Source: Selenomonadales bacterium 4137-cl (GTDB taxonomy: Bacteria; Bacillota; Negativicutes; Sporomusales; UBA7701). Taken from it: a stretch of 64,000 bases of DNA. The position numbers and the translations under genes are program-made. Within the stretch, counting starts at the first letter, position 1, and each line of letters opens with the position of its first letter. The notes under the pieces are model-generated. The model was not told where the DNA came from. It made no database searches and saw nothing but the letters and a program-made list of their open reading frames with translations. Location of the stretch: assembly GCA_032334055.1 (NCBI GenBank), contig JAUOZS010000001.1, forward strand, positions 1 through 64,000, given 5' to 3'. Below are positions 9,401 to 16,697 of this stretch, in pieces.

Positions 9401-10760
9401 CAATAACAGCGCGCTGACCAGCGGCGGTGTGCTGTATAACTACGGCACGCTGACGAACAACGGCCTGCTGACGGTCACCGGCGGCCTAGTTTACGGGGCG
9501 ATCGTCAACAACGGCACCTTCAACGTCAGCGGCGGCAGCTTCGTCAACGCCGGCACCAGCCTCACCATCACCAACCTCAGCGGCAGCGCCGCCTTCCACG
9601 TCAACGCCAACCTGGCCGCCGGTACCAGCGACCTCATCACCGTCACCGGTTCGGCGACAGGCAGCCACGCGCTGCTGATCACCAATTCCGGCGGGGTGGC
9701 CGGCGGCAGCCAGTCGGTCAAGGTCGTCGATCTGCCGGGCGGCAGCAACGCCACCTTCAGCGGCGGCGGCGACGTGGGCGCCTATCACTTCTCCCTGGCC
9801 AGGGGGGCGGATATCTCCGCATCGCTCAGCGGCGAAGACTACTACTTTTATTCAACTGGCGAGCCGTCCACCCTTTCCAAGACGGCCATGGGCACCACCA
9901 CCTCCTTCACGACCCTTTGGTACAGCGAGATGAACGAGATCAGGAAGAGGATGGGCGAGCTGAGGATGGGCGGCCAGTCGGCGGACGATCTGTGGGCGCG
10001 GGCTTACGCCAGCCGTTTCACCGTGCGGCCGGCGGGGGCGGACGGCTACCGCCAGCGGATGAGCGGCCTGGAAATCGGCAAAGACAACCCGCAGAGCTTC
10101 GCGGGCGGCAAGAAGTACACCGGGTTCCTCCTCGGCTACGGCAAGGCGGACAACACCTTCGACGGCGGCAGCGGCGGTACGACGGAGAGCGGCTACCTGG
10201 GGGCGTACGCCAGCTGGGTGCGGGATAACGGCGCGTATTTCGACCTGATCGGCAAGTACAACCGATTCAGCCCGCGCTTCTCGACGGCGAGCGACAGCGG
10301 CTCCTATGACAGCAGCGGCTTCGGCCTGTCGGCGGAGATCGGCAAACGGTTCGAGCGGGGCGACGGCTTCTTCGTGGAGCCGGCGGCCGAGCTTGCGGTG
10401 CTGTGGGCGAACAGGGCGTCGTACACGACGGCGAACGGCCTGAACGTGGAGGCGCCGTCGGCGACGTCGCTGCAGCTGAGGCTGGGGCTGACGGGCGGCC
10501 GCAAGTGGCAGGGGGCCGACGGGGCGGGCCGCCAGCTGTACGGCAAGGTGTCGTGGGTTAACGAATACAAGGGCGATTCCACGACGCGGGTGGACGGGGC
10601 AACGTTCGAATCGAGCGTGAAGGGCCACCAGTGGGTGGCCGGGTTCGGCTTCGTGTACGACAGCGGCAAGAGTCAGCTTTATATCGACGCGGAGAAGTCG
10701 TGGGGGACGACGGTGAGTAAAGACTGGGGCGTCAACGCCGGCTGCCGGTGGAAGTTCTGA
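6444..10760 (+). CDS. autotransporter with a giant Asn/Ser/Gly/Thr repeat passenger
   Basis: The 1438-residue product begins with a signal peptide (MKSYKPVVSRTLCFWLALAG, predicted cleavage after AHA35). Residues about 45-1010 are almost wholly LTNSGTLTNNSG-type repeats, expected to form a long parallel beta-helix. Residues about 1182-1438 form an autotransporter beta-domain (LWARAYASRF, GFLLGYGKADNTF, GAYASWVRDNGAYFDLIGKYN) and end in WKF, the terminal aromatic residue recognised by the outer-membrane assembly machinery. It must be secreted to the outer membrane of a diderm cell, with the passenger displayed or released. ATG 6444 is preferred over upstream in-frame codons because a signal peptide begins there. 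Adhesion is the likely role by analogy. Confidence 0.9.
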   Translation: MKSYKPVVSRTLCFWLALAGAALWFAGAPAPTAHAADVGGTVGDNETQYYTGDNNLTPSLAINSTGTVYNSGGKLYIRGNLTSSGTLYNNGIIYSNYGYTITNYGLMNNVYGATWTNDNTSSLVNNGTFANDFGATFTNLTNGTLTNSGTLDNSGTLENRGTLTNSGTLENRSGAELINRGALTNNSTLTNSGNMTSYSGSTLTNASGATITNSGNLGSYALTNASGATITNSGSVHSYGSFTNDGVVNNHGTLGNYSLATLTNNNSMVNYSGATLNNGGSLINNGTITNASGGTVTNGVDASLTNAGTLSNAGTLENYGSLVNASGGTLTNAAAATLTNYSAVTNNSLNFTNNGTITNSSYEARSDVTLTNNGTLTNNGTITINARAVDSFDVTLTNNGILNNNGTIATIGNGTLTNASGGTLNNYGTITTVYMMTNASGGTLNNYGTMTCDYMLTNDGTIANRSGGTLSLYWTENRGGITNAGTVTSGYRFYNYGGVVTNNGSFSISGRLWNYTGGTLTNNGTLTNAGTMSNESGATLNNAGTFINNDTLNNAGTFTNSGTLTIASGRLTNSSTLTNNSGATLNNSATIVNASGATLTNASDATLNNSGLLANSGSLINNGTLDNDGTLENRSGGTLTNNSALTNASGGTLTNASGATLTNASGATLTSSGALNNSGSLINNSTLGNSGTLTNNSGGTLTNNSTLTNNSGGTLTNAGSLANANGATLTNSGTLTNNSALSNASGAILANASGGTLTNVGGGTLTNSGGLTNSGSLTNSSYLDNTGTLENAGGGTLTNSGSLTNASGGTLTNSGAVTNNNGASLTNSGSLANAAGGTLTNDGAIINNNGAALTSSGSLINNNTLANASGATLTNSGSLVNASGATLTNSGSLENKSGATLTNASLNFINSGTLANSGSLANNNTLTNNSMLTNTGGTLTNSGSLINASGATLANSSGGSLTNDGTLTNSGTLTNSGVLTNNSALINNSALTSGGVLYNYGTLTNNGLLTVTGGLVYGAIVNNGTFNVSGGSFVNAGTSLTITNLSGSAAFHVNANLAAGTSDLITVTGSATGSHALLITNSGGVAGGSQSVKVVDLPGGSNATFSGGGDVGAYHFSLARGADISASLSGEDYYFYSTGEPSTLSKTAMGTTTSFTTLWYSEMNEIRKRMGELRMGGQSADDLWARAYASRFTVRPAGADGYRQRMSGLEIGKDNPQSFAGGKKYTGFLLGYGKADNTFDGGSGGTTESGYLGAYASWVRDNGAYFDLIGKYNRFSPRFSTASDSGSYDSSGFGLSAEIGKRFERGDGFFVEPAAELAVLWANRASYTTANGLNVEAPSATSLQLRLGLTGGRKWQGADGAGRQLYGKVSWVNEYKGDSTTRVDGATFESSVKGHQWVAGFGFVYDSGKSQLYIDAEKSWGTTVSKDWGVNAGCRWKF
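6640..9450 (+). repeat. degenerate tandem repeats encoding the passenger
   Basis: Units of about 18-36 bp built on ACGCTGACCAACAGCGGC and its variants recur over 2.8 kb, in frame throughout. Period varies because units combine the motifs LTNSGTL, LTNASGATL and LINNG. Such DNA is prone to slippage and unequal recombination, and an assembly could easily have the wrong copy number here. Confidence 0.85.
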
Positions 10761-10832
10761 GGATAGTCCGGGAGCTTGTGGCGGCGGGGTTGGCAGACCG
10801 GCAGCGGCCGATTTCCGGCCGGAAAAGCTCCC

Positions 10833-10889
10833 GGCCATTCCGGTTTCGGTGGGATTTGCCGGGTCACGGATCGCCTCCACCATCCAAAT
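10833..10889. repeat. left copy of an imperfect direct repeat carrying the ssrA 3' end
   Basis: This segment (CATTCCGG, GGTGGGATTTGC, then TCGCCTCCACCA at 10871-10882) matches 13253-13306 with few differences. The terminal CGCCTCCACCA equals the last 11 bases of the tmRNA gene. The two copies flank the SMR pump, the ATPase-acetyltransferase gene and a recombinase remnant, as attachment sites of an integrated element would. Confidence 0.55.
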
Positions 10890-10901
10890 CTGGAAAAGCC
10901 G

Positions 10902-10931
10902 AAAACCCGCGCAAAGAACGCGGGTTTTTTG
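10902..10931 (+). terminator. terminator following the autotransporter region
   Basis: AAACCCGCG (10903-10911) pairs with CGCGGGTTT (10919-10927) followed by further T residues. Confidence 0.75.
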
Positions 10932-10989
10932 TTGTTTGGAAGATTGGTTAGAGGGAGGAGGCCGCCAAGCTTTGATTCAGGCGGGTTAT

Positions 10990-11319
10990 TTATTCGAGGG
11001 ACCCTTTGGTCAGGTTGATCACCACCACACCAAGCATAATGAGGACGATGCCGGCGATGTGCTGGACAGCGAGGGTTTCCTTCCAGTATAACACGCCGAC
11101 AAGTACGGTCAGGGCAGTGCCGATCCCCGTCCATATGGCATAGCATATTCCCAGCGGAATGTATTTCAGGGTTAGGGAGAAGAAATAAAAGGCGACGCCG
11201 TACCCTACAACAACGAGCAAACTGGGAACAAGTTTCGTAAAACCCTCGGAAGCTTTAAGCGCAGAAGATCCGATAATTTCGCCGATAACTGCGATCAGGA
11301 GAAGGGCGTAGGCGGCCAA
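10990..11319 (-). CDS. small multidrug resistance (SMR) family transporter
   Basis: The 109-aa product has four membrane helices and the conserved membrane-embedded Glu14 (IAVIGEIIGSSALKAS), followed by YGVAFYFFSLTLKYIPLGICYAIWTGIGT and a final helix, all standard for EmrE/SugE-type proton-coupled exporters of cationic compounds or guanidinium. The TTG start at 11319 is supported by GGGAGG 7 bases upstream. It is divergent from the ATPase-acetyltransferase gene with about 130 bases between them, which contain the inverted repeat at 11373-11396. EmrE versus Gdx-type specificity cannot be settled here. Confidence 0.9.
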   Translation of the reverse strand: MAAYALLLIAVIGEIIGSSALKASEGFTKLVPSLLVVVGYGVAFYFFSLTLKYIPLGICYAIWTGIGTALTVLVGVLYWKETLAVQHIAGIVLIMLGVVVINLTKGSLE

Positions 11320-11372
11320 AGAAAGTCCTCCCTTGTAATAATCCAGCTTTTTGTTGGGACAGAATTATTGTA

Positions 11373-11396
11373 AAATAGTACAAGATAATACTATTC
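11373..11396. promoter_or_regulatory. inverted repeat in a divergent promoter region
   Basis: AATAGTA and TACTATT arms flank a 10-base AT-rich centre between the SMR gene and the ATPase-acetyltransferase gene. Both genes would place -10-like AT-rich sequence nearby, so this is a reasonable operator candidate. No regulator for it is encoded next door. Confidence 0.3.
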
Positions 11397-11451
11397 TTTT
11401 TGGATACCGCTGTCAATTATACGCAGACGAGGTTCTGCGGGGAGGTCCGTT

Positions 11452-12933
11452 ATGGCTATCGAAGCCGAGTTAATCGTCCCATCCAGGCAGGATTATATTG
11501 CGCCCGTCATAGCTTATGTCAGCGAGCTGGCCCGTCTAATGGGCTTTGCCGACAAGGAGCGGGGGGAAATAGAGTTGGCGGCGGAAGAGGTATTCTGCAA
11601 CATTGTAGAACACGGTTTTGAGTCCGGACAGCAAGAACATTTTCGAATCATCTTTCGGAACGATGCCGATAAGCTAACGGTAATTTTCCGGGAAAAAGGC
11701 ATTCCTTTCGATCCGAAGGGAATAACGCCTTATTCGCCGGACGAAACAAAAGCGAATTTGAAGGCTAAAGGGTTGGGCACCTATCTGATCCGAAAGATGG
11801 TTGACGAGGTTGTTTTTTGTAACCTCGGCCGCGAAGGCAAGGAAATCAGTTTAGTGAAGTATCTTCCGAAGAATGGCGACAGCGCTTCCCGTGAAGATGC
11901 GGCACAGGCGGATGGGGCGGCTGCCTCCGGGCAGGCAAGACGGGGCGATGTGCAGTTCACGGTCCGACGCATCGAGAAAGCCGACGCTGTGCAGGTGGCC
12001 AAGTGCGCGTACCGGACATACGGGTATTCATACGCCGAGCATGTATATTATCCCGAACTCATTATCGAATACAACCGCAACGGGCGGCTTTTTTCCGCCG
12101 TGGCCGTCAGCGACGACGGGGAGATAATAGGTTACGGTGATTTGGAGTTTCCCTATATGGGCGCGGCAATCGCCGAGGTGGAATCCGTCTTTGTAAGTCC
12201 GGCTTACCGACATACCCGCGCTTTTTTCAAGCTGGTGAAATTTCTTGTCGAACATTCCCGGAGCTTCGGTTTGCAAGGATTATTTTGTCTCTCGGTAACC
12301 AATCATACGATAACTCAACGGGGGGCCAAAATGATGGGCGGCACCGACTGTGCGCTTTTGCTAGGCTTTATGCCCGAGAGCACCGATTTTAAGCAGATCG
12401 CCGGCAAAGCAGGGCAGCGTATCAGTGTGCTCGCGTCTTATATCCCGCTCAAATCGCGGGAGACGGTAAATATTTATCCTCCTGCGCGGCATCGGGAAAT
12501 GATCGAGCGTATTTTTCAGGCCGCAGGTATTCCTTCTGTTGCCGGTGGGAGCTTTGAGCGGCCGTCTTCGCAAGCCACCGAGCTGGATTGCGAAGTTTTA
12601 CGGGATATGAATGTTGCGTCGATCAAAGTGACTCAAGCCGGCGGGGATGCAGCCGAAAGGATCAGGCAGGAAGTGCGCGGCTACTGCCGGGAACGCTTCG
12701 ACATAATATACTTGTATCTTGATCTTCAACATCCCGCGACAGCCCTGTTGGCTGAACAGGCAGAACATATGGGTTTTATTTTTGCAGGAGCTTTGCCGTA
12801 TGGTTTGCGCGGAAGAGATGCGCTTATTCTCCAGTACCTGAATAACGTTATGATAGACGCGACACAGATTCAACTAGCCTCACCTCTCGCAAACTCAATC
12901 ATGGAATATATCGCCGGTTTTTTGGAAAGCTGA
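11452..12933 (+). CDS. anti-sigma-type ATPase fused to a GNAT-like acetyltransferase
   Basis: Residues 1-145 are a HATPase_c_2 domain of the RsbW/SpoIIAB type, with the N box (ELAAEEVFCNIVEHGF), a glycine-containing EKGIPFDP and a KGLGTYLIRKMVDEV segment. After a short linker, residues about 165-330 resemble a GNAT N-acetyltransferase fold (VESVFVSPAYRHTRAFFKLVKFLVEHSR). The remaining 160 residues are of the same alpha/beta character and may be a second, degenerate GNAT unit. Such fusions suggest control of a partner protein by binding and perhaps acetylation. The 493-aa gene has RBS GGGGAGG before ATG 11452 and stands alone. Confidence 0.75.
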   Translation: MAIEAELIVPSRQDYIAPVIAYVSELARLMGFADKERGEIELAAEEVFCNIVEHGFESGQQEHFRIIFRNDADKLTVIFREKGIPFDPKGITPYSPDETKANLKAKGLGTYLIRKMVDEVVFCNLGREGKEISLVKYLPKNGDSASREDAAQADGAAASGQARRGDVQFTVRRIEKADAVQVAKCAYRTYGYSYAEHVYYPELIIEYNRNGRLFSAVAVSDDGEIIGYGDLEFPYMGAAIAEVESVFVSPAYRHTRAFFKLVKFLVEHSRSFGLQGLFCLSVTNHTITQRGAKMMGGTDCALLLGFMPESTDFKQIAGKAGQRISVLASYIPLKSRETVNIYPPARHREMIERIFQAAGIPSVAGGSFERPSSQATELDCEVLRDMNVASIKVTQAGGDAAERIRQEVRGYCRERFDIIYLYLDLQHPATALLAEQAEHMGFIFAGALPYGLRGRDALILQYLNNVMIDATQIQLASPLANSIMEYIAGFLES

Positions 12934-13005
12934 TTTTTTCCCGCCGCTTAGTGCGCTTGCCCGGTCACGGTCCGGCCCATTAAGGGGGCGTTCTGGTTAT
13001 TATTG

Positions 13006-13192
13006 AGCGGTATTAAGGACGAGAAAATCATCCGCAAGGAGGGCGGGGTGCCGGCCTTCGTGGACCCGGAGGTCTTCGCCCAGGTTCGGGAGAAGATGGC
13101 GACCAACCGCCGCCAGCCCGGACTTTATCGCGCCCGATCAGTGGCCTAGTGGTCTGCGGGGAGTGCGAGAAGGAGGAGCAGCGCCACTCATG
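13006..13192 (+). pseudogene. serine site-specific recombinase remnant
   Basis: One frame from 13006 gives SGIKDEKIIRKEGGVPAFVDPEVFAQVREKM, matching the segment of large serine recombinases that follows the catalytic domain (typically an EGGxxAIVxxExFxxVQ motif). It ends at a TAG (13147). A second frame, shifted, continues with VVCGECEKEEQRHS, like the recombinase zinc-ribbon start (CGxC). Both catalytic and C-terminal regions are missing. The fragment lies just before the right-hand ssrA-like repeat. Confidence 0.55.
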
Positions 13193-13252
13193 ATGGGACA
13201 CGCACGGCGTGGCGCGCAAGTCCGCAACGCCGGCTTTTCAGCCGAAAGGTTT

Positions 13253-13306
13253 GCGAGCATTCCGGTTTTGGTGGGATTTGCAAGGTCTCGCCTCCACCAT
13301 GCAAAG
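13253..13306. repeat. right copy of the ssrA-end direct repeat
   Basis: This copy of 10833-10889 contains GCATTCCGG, GGTGGGATTTGC and the sequence TCGCCTCCACCA at 13289-13300. It follows the recombinase remnant directly. Confidence 0.55.
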
Positions 13307-13322
13307 CCCATCAAAATGACCA

Positions 13323-13378
13323 CGAAGACATGGCAAGCCTCGTTTTCCGCCACAAAGCGGCTGACGAGGCTTGTTTTA
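13323..13378 (+). repeat. hairpin repeat, copy 1
   Basis: A nested hairpin (AAGCCTCGT paired with ACGAGGCTT, enclosing CCGCC/GCGG) ends in TGTTTTATT and looks like a terminator. The whole block, starting GAAGACATGGCAAGCCTCGT, recurs almost unchanged at 61623-61680. Confidence 0.6.
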
Positions 13379-13405
13379 TTAGATTCATTGAAGGCCACGG
13401 CGAAC

Positions 13406-13480
13406 ATGGATATTCTGTTCGCTCTGATCGAGAGTCCTACGAAGGAGGTAATCGGGAAGGTTAAGGATGGGCTGAAGTAG
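13406..13480 (+). CDS. possible 24-residue peptide
   Basis: ATG 13406 opens MDILFALIESPTKEVIGKVK plus four residues, an amphipathic sequence. The ribosome binding site is weak (GAAGG, about 11 bases upstream), and a terminator follows at 13491. I cannot tell a real small peptide from a gene remnant at the edge of the decayed element. Confidence 0.2.
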   Translation: MDILFALIESPTKEVIGKVKDGLK

Positions 13481-13490
13481 CGATACGGGA

Positions 13491-13521
13491 AGAGAACGCA
13501 CATTTAGGAGTTCTCTTTTTT
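13491..13521 (+). terminator. terminator
   Basis: GAGAAC (13492-13497) pairs with GTTCTC (13510-13515), followed by TTTTTT. Confidence 0.6.
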
Positions 13522-13593
13522 CTGCATACGTTTATCTTTTAAGATTCGGTGCTGTTGTAAGGATCGATTAGAATGCCCTCCATATTGGTGATA

Positions 13594-13627
13594 GGAAAAA
13601 GAACCCGCGGCGTGAACACCGCGGGTT
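13594..13627 (-). terminator. terminator of the SHOCT protein gene
   Basis: On the minus strand AACCCGCGG pairs with CCGCGGGTT and is followed by CTTTTTC. It lies 19 bases beyond the stop of the minus-strand SHOCT gene. Confidence 0.75.
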
Positions 13628-13645
13628 TCGCATGGTTGTCTAAAT

Positions 13646-13888
13646 CTAGGCAAGCTCTTTCTTCATCATCTGGTAGTCTTCGAGGGAATTTTCACCGTTG
13701 GCGTAGCGCTGTTTCAGGATTGCTTCGGCCTTGCGATCTCCAGAGTATTGTTCTGCGCCGCGGAATAGCGACCGGAAGAGCCAGATGGCGGCGAGCACCA
13801 CCATTACCGCGAAGGCTATATGCACTACTACTCCGAGAATCATGGCCAGCCAGCCGAGAGGGCCATTTAACCCGTACATCATCATCAT
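13646..13888 (-). CDS. SHOCT-domain small membrane protein
   Basis: The 80-aa product has a methionine-rich start (MMMMYG), a membrane helix (LGVVVHIAFAVMVVLAAIWLF) and a C-terminal SHOCT motif (AEAILKQRYANGENSLEDYQMMKKEL). SHOCT domains are short oligomerisation-type motifs in many small membrane proteins. The start at 13888 has AGGAGG 8 bases upstream. Its promoter carries the same TTCA-type repeat as six other promoters in the 18-24 kb region, placing it in the same probable regulon. Confidence 0.8.
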   Translation of the reverse strand: MMMMYGLNGPLGWLAMILGVVVHIAFAVMVVLAAIWLFRSLFRGAEQYSGDRKAEAILKQRYANGENSLEDYQMMKKELA

Positions 13889-13929
13889 GGTGAGGACCTC
13901 CTGTTTATTAGTAATCTTTGTTTGGTTTC

Positions 13930-13961
13930 ATTATAGGATGACAATATGAAAATCCTGTGTA
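13930..13961 (-). promoter_or_regulatory. regulon promoter 1 (SHOCT gene)
   Basis: On the minus strand TTCATATTGTC begins at 13950, a perfect TATAAT begins 15 bases later at 13935, and a weaker repeat (TACACAGGATT) begins 11 bases upstream at 13961. No -35 hexamer is present. Spacing is the same as in the promoters at 18.2, 18.7, 21.0, 21.4, 23.4 and 24.4 kb. Confidence 0.6.
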
Positions 13962-14118
13962 GAGATTGTGCGAATCTGGTGTTATTTTCGGGACCCTTAA
14001 TCAACTTGCGGTCGCAATGCATTATTGAGTAATGTTTTGGGTATAAACAGATCGCCAAAATGGCAGATTATTAGCATTCGGAATAAAGGCAGGCGATAGC
14101 AGGGGTGCCGTAACTACG

Positions 14119-14447
14119 ATGACGAAGTCGCTGTAAAGGTGCATCGACGCTTGCACGCGCTGTGCCCAGGCATGCAACGAGTGCTTCGGGGCCTGCCTTG
14201 AGGAAGCCGATGTCGGGGCTCGCAAACGGTGTGTCGCAACATTGGTCGAGTGCGCGGAGATGTGCCGGATTGCGGCGGCCTACATGGCGAGGGACAGCGA
14301 ACACGCGAAGGCTTTGTGCGGACTGTGCGCCCAGTTGTGCGAGAAGTTCGCAGGAGTGCTCGATATTCAAGGACGCCCCACTGCCAGGGATGCGCTAATA
14401 ATTGCCGGGATTGCGTGGCCGAGTGCCGTAAGATGGCCGGGCTTTAA
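14119..14447 (+). pseudogene. broken four-helix-bundle copper-storage-like protein (Csp/DUF326)
   Basis: From ATG 14119 the frame reads MTKSL, then TAA (14134-14136), then RCIDACTRCAQACNECFGAC, a cysteine-rich helix pattern of Csp copper-storage proteins. It continues with CVATLVECAEMC and MARDSEHAKALCGLCAQLCEKFA. The coding frame then shifts, and the final helix (CQGCANNCRDCVAECRKMAGL) appears in another frame ending at the TAA at 14445-14447. A nonsense codon plus at least one frameshift make it a pseudogene. Csp proteins store many Cu(I) ions through the Cys residues, which fits the copper-like gene set downstream. Confidence 0.7.
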
Positions 14448-14466
14448 AGGAGCGACAAATAATGTA

Positions 14467-14513
14467 GTTCCCCCGATGGATGGCTTCCGGGCCAGCGAGT
14501 CGGGGGGATTTTT
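14467..14513 (+). terminator. terminator-like hairpin just upstream of nhaC
   Basis: TTCCCCCGA (14468-14476) pairs with TCGGGGGGA (14500-14508), followed by five T residues. It ends 15 bases before the chosen nhaC start, so it is either the old terminator of the Csp gene or an attenuator in the nhaC leader. Confidence 0.5.
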
Positions 14514-14527
14514 CGGAGTGGATAAAT

Positions 14528-15931
14528 GTGAATTGGTTTGCGGTGATTCCGCCGCTGATAACGATAGTGCTCACTTTCTGGACGAAGAAGCTTATTCCGT
14601 CCCTGCTCGCGGGGGTGGTGGCGGGCGCGGTGATGACCCAGGAATCGGCGATCGCGGGCGTAGGGGCGATAGGCGGCTACATAGTGGACGCGGTGGCCGA
14701 GAAGGACAGCGCGTATACTCTGAGTTTCCTGATCGCCTTCGGGTCGCTGGCGGAGTTGATCGAGATGGCTGGCGGCATAGCCGGGTTCAGCAAGCGGGTC
14801 GAGAAGTGGGCGACGACGGAGAAGGGCGTTCTCGGCTGGGGCTGGCTGCTAAGTGTCATCACTTTTTTCGATAGTTCGTTCCATACCATTGCCGTCGGCA
14901 CCGTGCTAAGTCCGCTGGTGGAGAAGGTCAAAGGCTCCAGGGAGAAGTTCGCCTTCATTCTCTCGGTGACAAGCCTGCAGCTGATTCTGCTCATTCCCAT
15001 CGCTACGTCGTACCTTGGTTATATGGTAACGCTCGTCACCAACAATACCAAGGATCTGGACTTGGGGCGGAGCGCTTATACGGTCGTGGCGCAGAGCGTG
15101 ATTTGGAACTTCTTTTCTATAGCGATGCTCCTGCTGGCAGGCGGCGTCACCTTGTTCGGGCTGTGGTTCGGCAAGGTCGTCCTCGGCAAGGCCCCCGCCG
15201 AGGAGGAGGAACTCACCGAGGCCCACCTGGAAAAGGAAGAGGCGGCTAACACGCCGGTGGAGGAGCATCCCCGCCGGGCGAGGAATCTGGTCATCCCGGT
15301 TTTGGCGCTGCTCGCCAGCACGATCTTCTTTTTCTGGTGGACAGGCAGGGAAAAGGCCTCAGGTTTCGTCGGGGCGCTGACAAACGCCGATTTCAACGTG
15401 GCGATCTTCGCCGGCATACTGGTGGCGATTTCGGTAGCGATCGTGTATTTCCTGTTTCAGAAGATCAGCCTGGCGGAGATCGAGTCGCACATCATCATCG
15501 GCGCCGAGAAGGTGCTATCCCTGGTGATGATACTTGTCCTGAGCTGGGCGCTTACCGGGGTGACGCGCGATCTCGGCTTCGACGCCCTCATCAGCCAGGG
15601 CGTCATCGGCATGGTTCCGGCTGCTTTCATCCCCGCCCTGACGTTTGCGTTCGCGGGGGCGATTTCTTACACTATTGGTTCCTCATGGGCGACCTGGGCG
15701 CTGGTCATGCCGATGGCGGTAACCTTTGCGGCGAATACCGGCATCGATGTCGCGATTATGGTGGGAACGGTGTGGGCGGGGGGAGCGGTTACCGATGTAG
15801 TGTCGCCCTTGTCGGCCCAGATGGCCGGCATCTCCTTCGGAAGGCATCTTACGACCGGGCTGCCGTATGTCATCGCCGGCGCCGTTCTGGCCGCCGCCGG
15901 GTATATTCTGGTGGGGCTGTTTTTCTTGTAG
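14528..15931 (+). CDS. nhaC: Na+/H+ antiporter, NhaC family
   Basis: The 467-aa protein has about 11 membrane helices and typical NhaC segments: FFDSSFHTIAVGTVLSPLVEK in the first half and GSSWATWALVMPMAVTFA with GTVWAGGAVTDVVSPLSAQM in the second. It exchanges cytoplasmic Na+ for external H+. GTG 14528 is preferred because GGAGTGG lies 6 bases upstream and the product then begins directly before the first helix; an ATG at 14480 would lie inside the hairpin. A charged loop rich in Glu (AEEEELTEAHLEKEEA) separates the halves. Stand-alone, followed 43 bases later by the YetF-type genes. Confidence 0.85.
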   Translation: MNWFAVIPPLITIVLTFWTKKLIPSLLAGVVAGAVMTQESAIAGVGAIGGYIVDAVAEKDSAYTLSFLIAFGSLAELIEMAGGIAGFSKRVEKWATTEKGVLGWGWLLSVITFFDSSFHTIAVGTVLSPLVEKVKGSREKFAFILSVTSLQLILLIPIATSYLGYMVTLVTNNTKDLDLGRSAYTVVAQSVIWNFFSIAMLLLAGGVTLFGLWFGKVVLGKAPAEEEELTEAHLEKEEAANTPVEEHPRRARNLVIPVLALLASTIFFFWWTGREKASGFVGALTNADFNVAIFAGILVAISVAIVYFLFQKISLAEIESHIIIGAEKVLSLVMILVLSWALTGVTRDLGFDALISQGVIGMVPAAFIPALTFAFAGAISYTIGSSWATWALVMPMAVTFAANTGIDVAIMVGTVWAGGAVTDVVSPLSAQMAGISFGRHLTTGLPYVIAGAVLAAAGYILVGLFFL

Positions 15932-15974
15932 GGACGATAGCGCTCTGAGCAGAAGAAAAAATTGGAGGACAGGC

Positions 15975-16697
15975 ATGTTTGAGGAAATCGTATCCGGGAG
16001 TAAAGATTTACCTCTTGGGGGCACCGTTGTCAGGGTGGCGATTTTGTATATAGCCCTGATTATGGCTACACGGATCATGCGGGAAAGGCAGGTAGGGATT
16101 CTGTCGGGCCACAATTATCTCGTGGCGGCAGGCATCGTTAGCCTGGCGGCGGTGAGGATGGTGAATCCCAAAAGCTCGCTCATCGAGGTCTTGGTCATCA
16201 TCTTCACCTATGCCACAGTTAATGCTCTAACCTCATATATCGATATAAAATACCCGCGGCTGATGGACAGAATCGCCGTTCCCCTGGTTCTGAAAGGGCA
16301 GGTCATAAAGAAAAACCTTGATGCCACCCATATAACCCTTGATAACCTGCTCGCCCAGCTCCGCCTGAAGGAGGCCGGGAACCTGACCGAAGTGGAAGAG
16401 GTGTATCTCGAACCGACGGGTAAAATCAATGTCATGAAAAAGCCTGCTGCTTCGCCTCCCACTAAAAGTCAGATGAATATTGCGGCAAACCCGGTAGTCT
16501 TCCCCGAGGTGGTTATCTACGACGGCAGGGTGCAGGAGGCAAGCCTGAAGAGAGCGGGCTATGACCGCCGATGGCTGGAAGGCAGGGTTAAGGCGGTATA
16601 TCCTGAAAAAACCGCTACCGACGTTTTTCTTGGGATTATCGAGACTGACGGCAGCCTGTATCTGAGTTCGGGGGAGGAGGCGGTTTTCCGTGCTTGA
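15975..16697 (+). CDS. YetF-type (DUF421) membrane protein
   Basis: Three N-terminal membrane helices (about 15-90) are followed by the soluble YetF C-terminal domain, seen in LVLKGQVIKKNLDATHITLDNLLAQLRLKEAGNLTEVEEVYLEPTG. The 240-aa length is normal. YetF proteins are common in spore formers and have been linked to lysine-rich spore membrane functions, but no precise activity is assigned. ATG 15975 has GGAGG upstream. Its stop overlaps the start of a second, frameshifted paralogue. Confidence 0.85.
   Translation: MFEEIVSGSKDLPLGGTVVRVAILYIALIMATRIMRERQVGILSGHNYLVAAGIVSLAAVRMVNPKSSLIEVLVIIFTYATVNALTSYIDIKYPRLMDRIAVPLVLKGQVIKKNLDATHITLDNLLAQLRLKEAGNLTEVEEVYLEPTGKINVMKKPAASPPTKSQMNIAANPVVFPEVVIYDGRVQEASLKRAGYDRRWLEGRVKAVYPEKTATDVFLGIIETDGSLYLSSGEEAVFRA

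Noticed and set aside
7985..9403. Hydrophobic open frames on the minus strand (LLVSVPLL repeats)
   Set aside because: They are the complement of the autotransporter repeats; hydrophobicity follows from the repeat codons.
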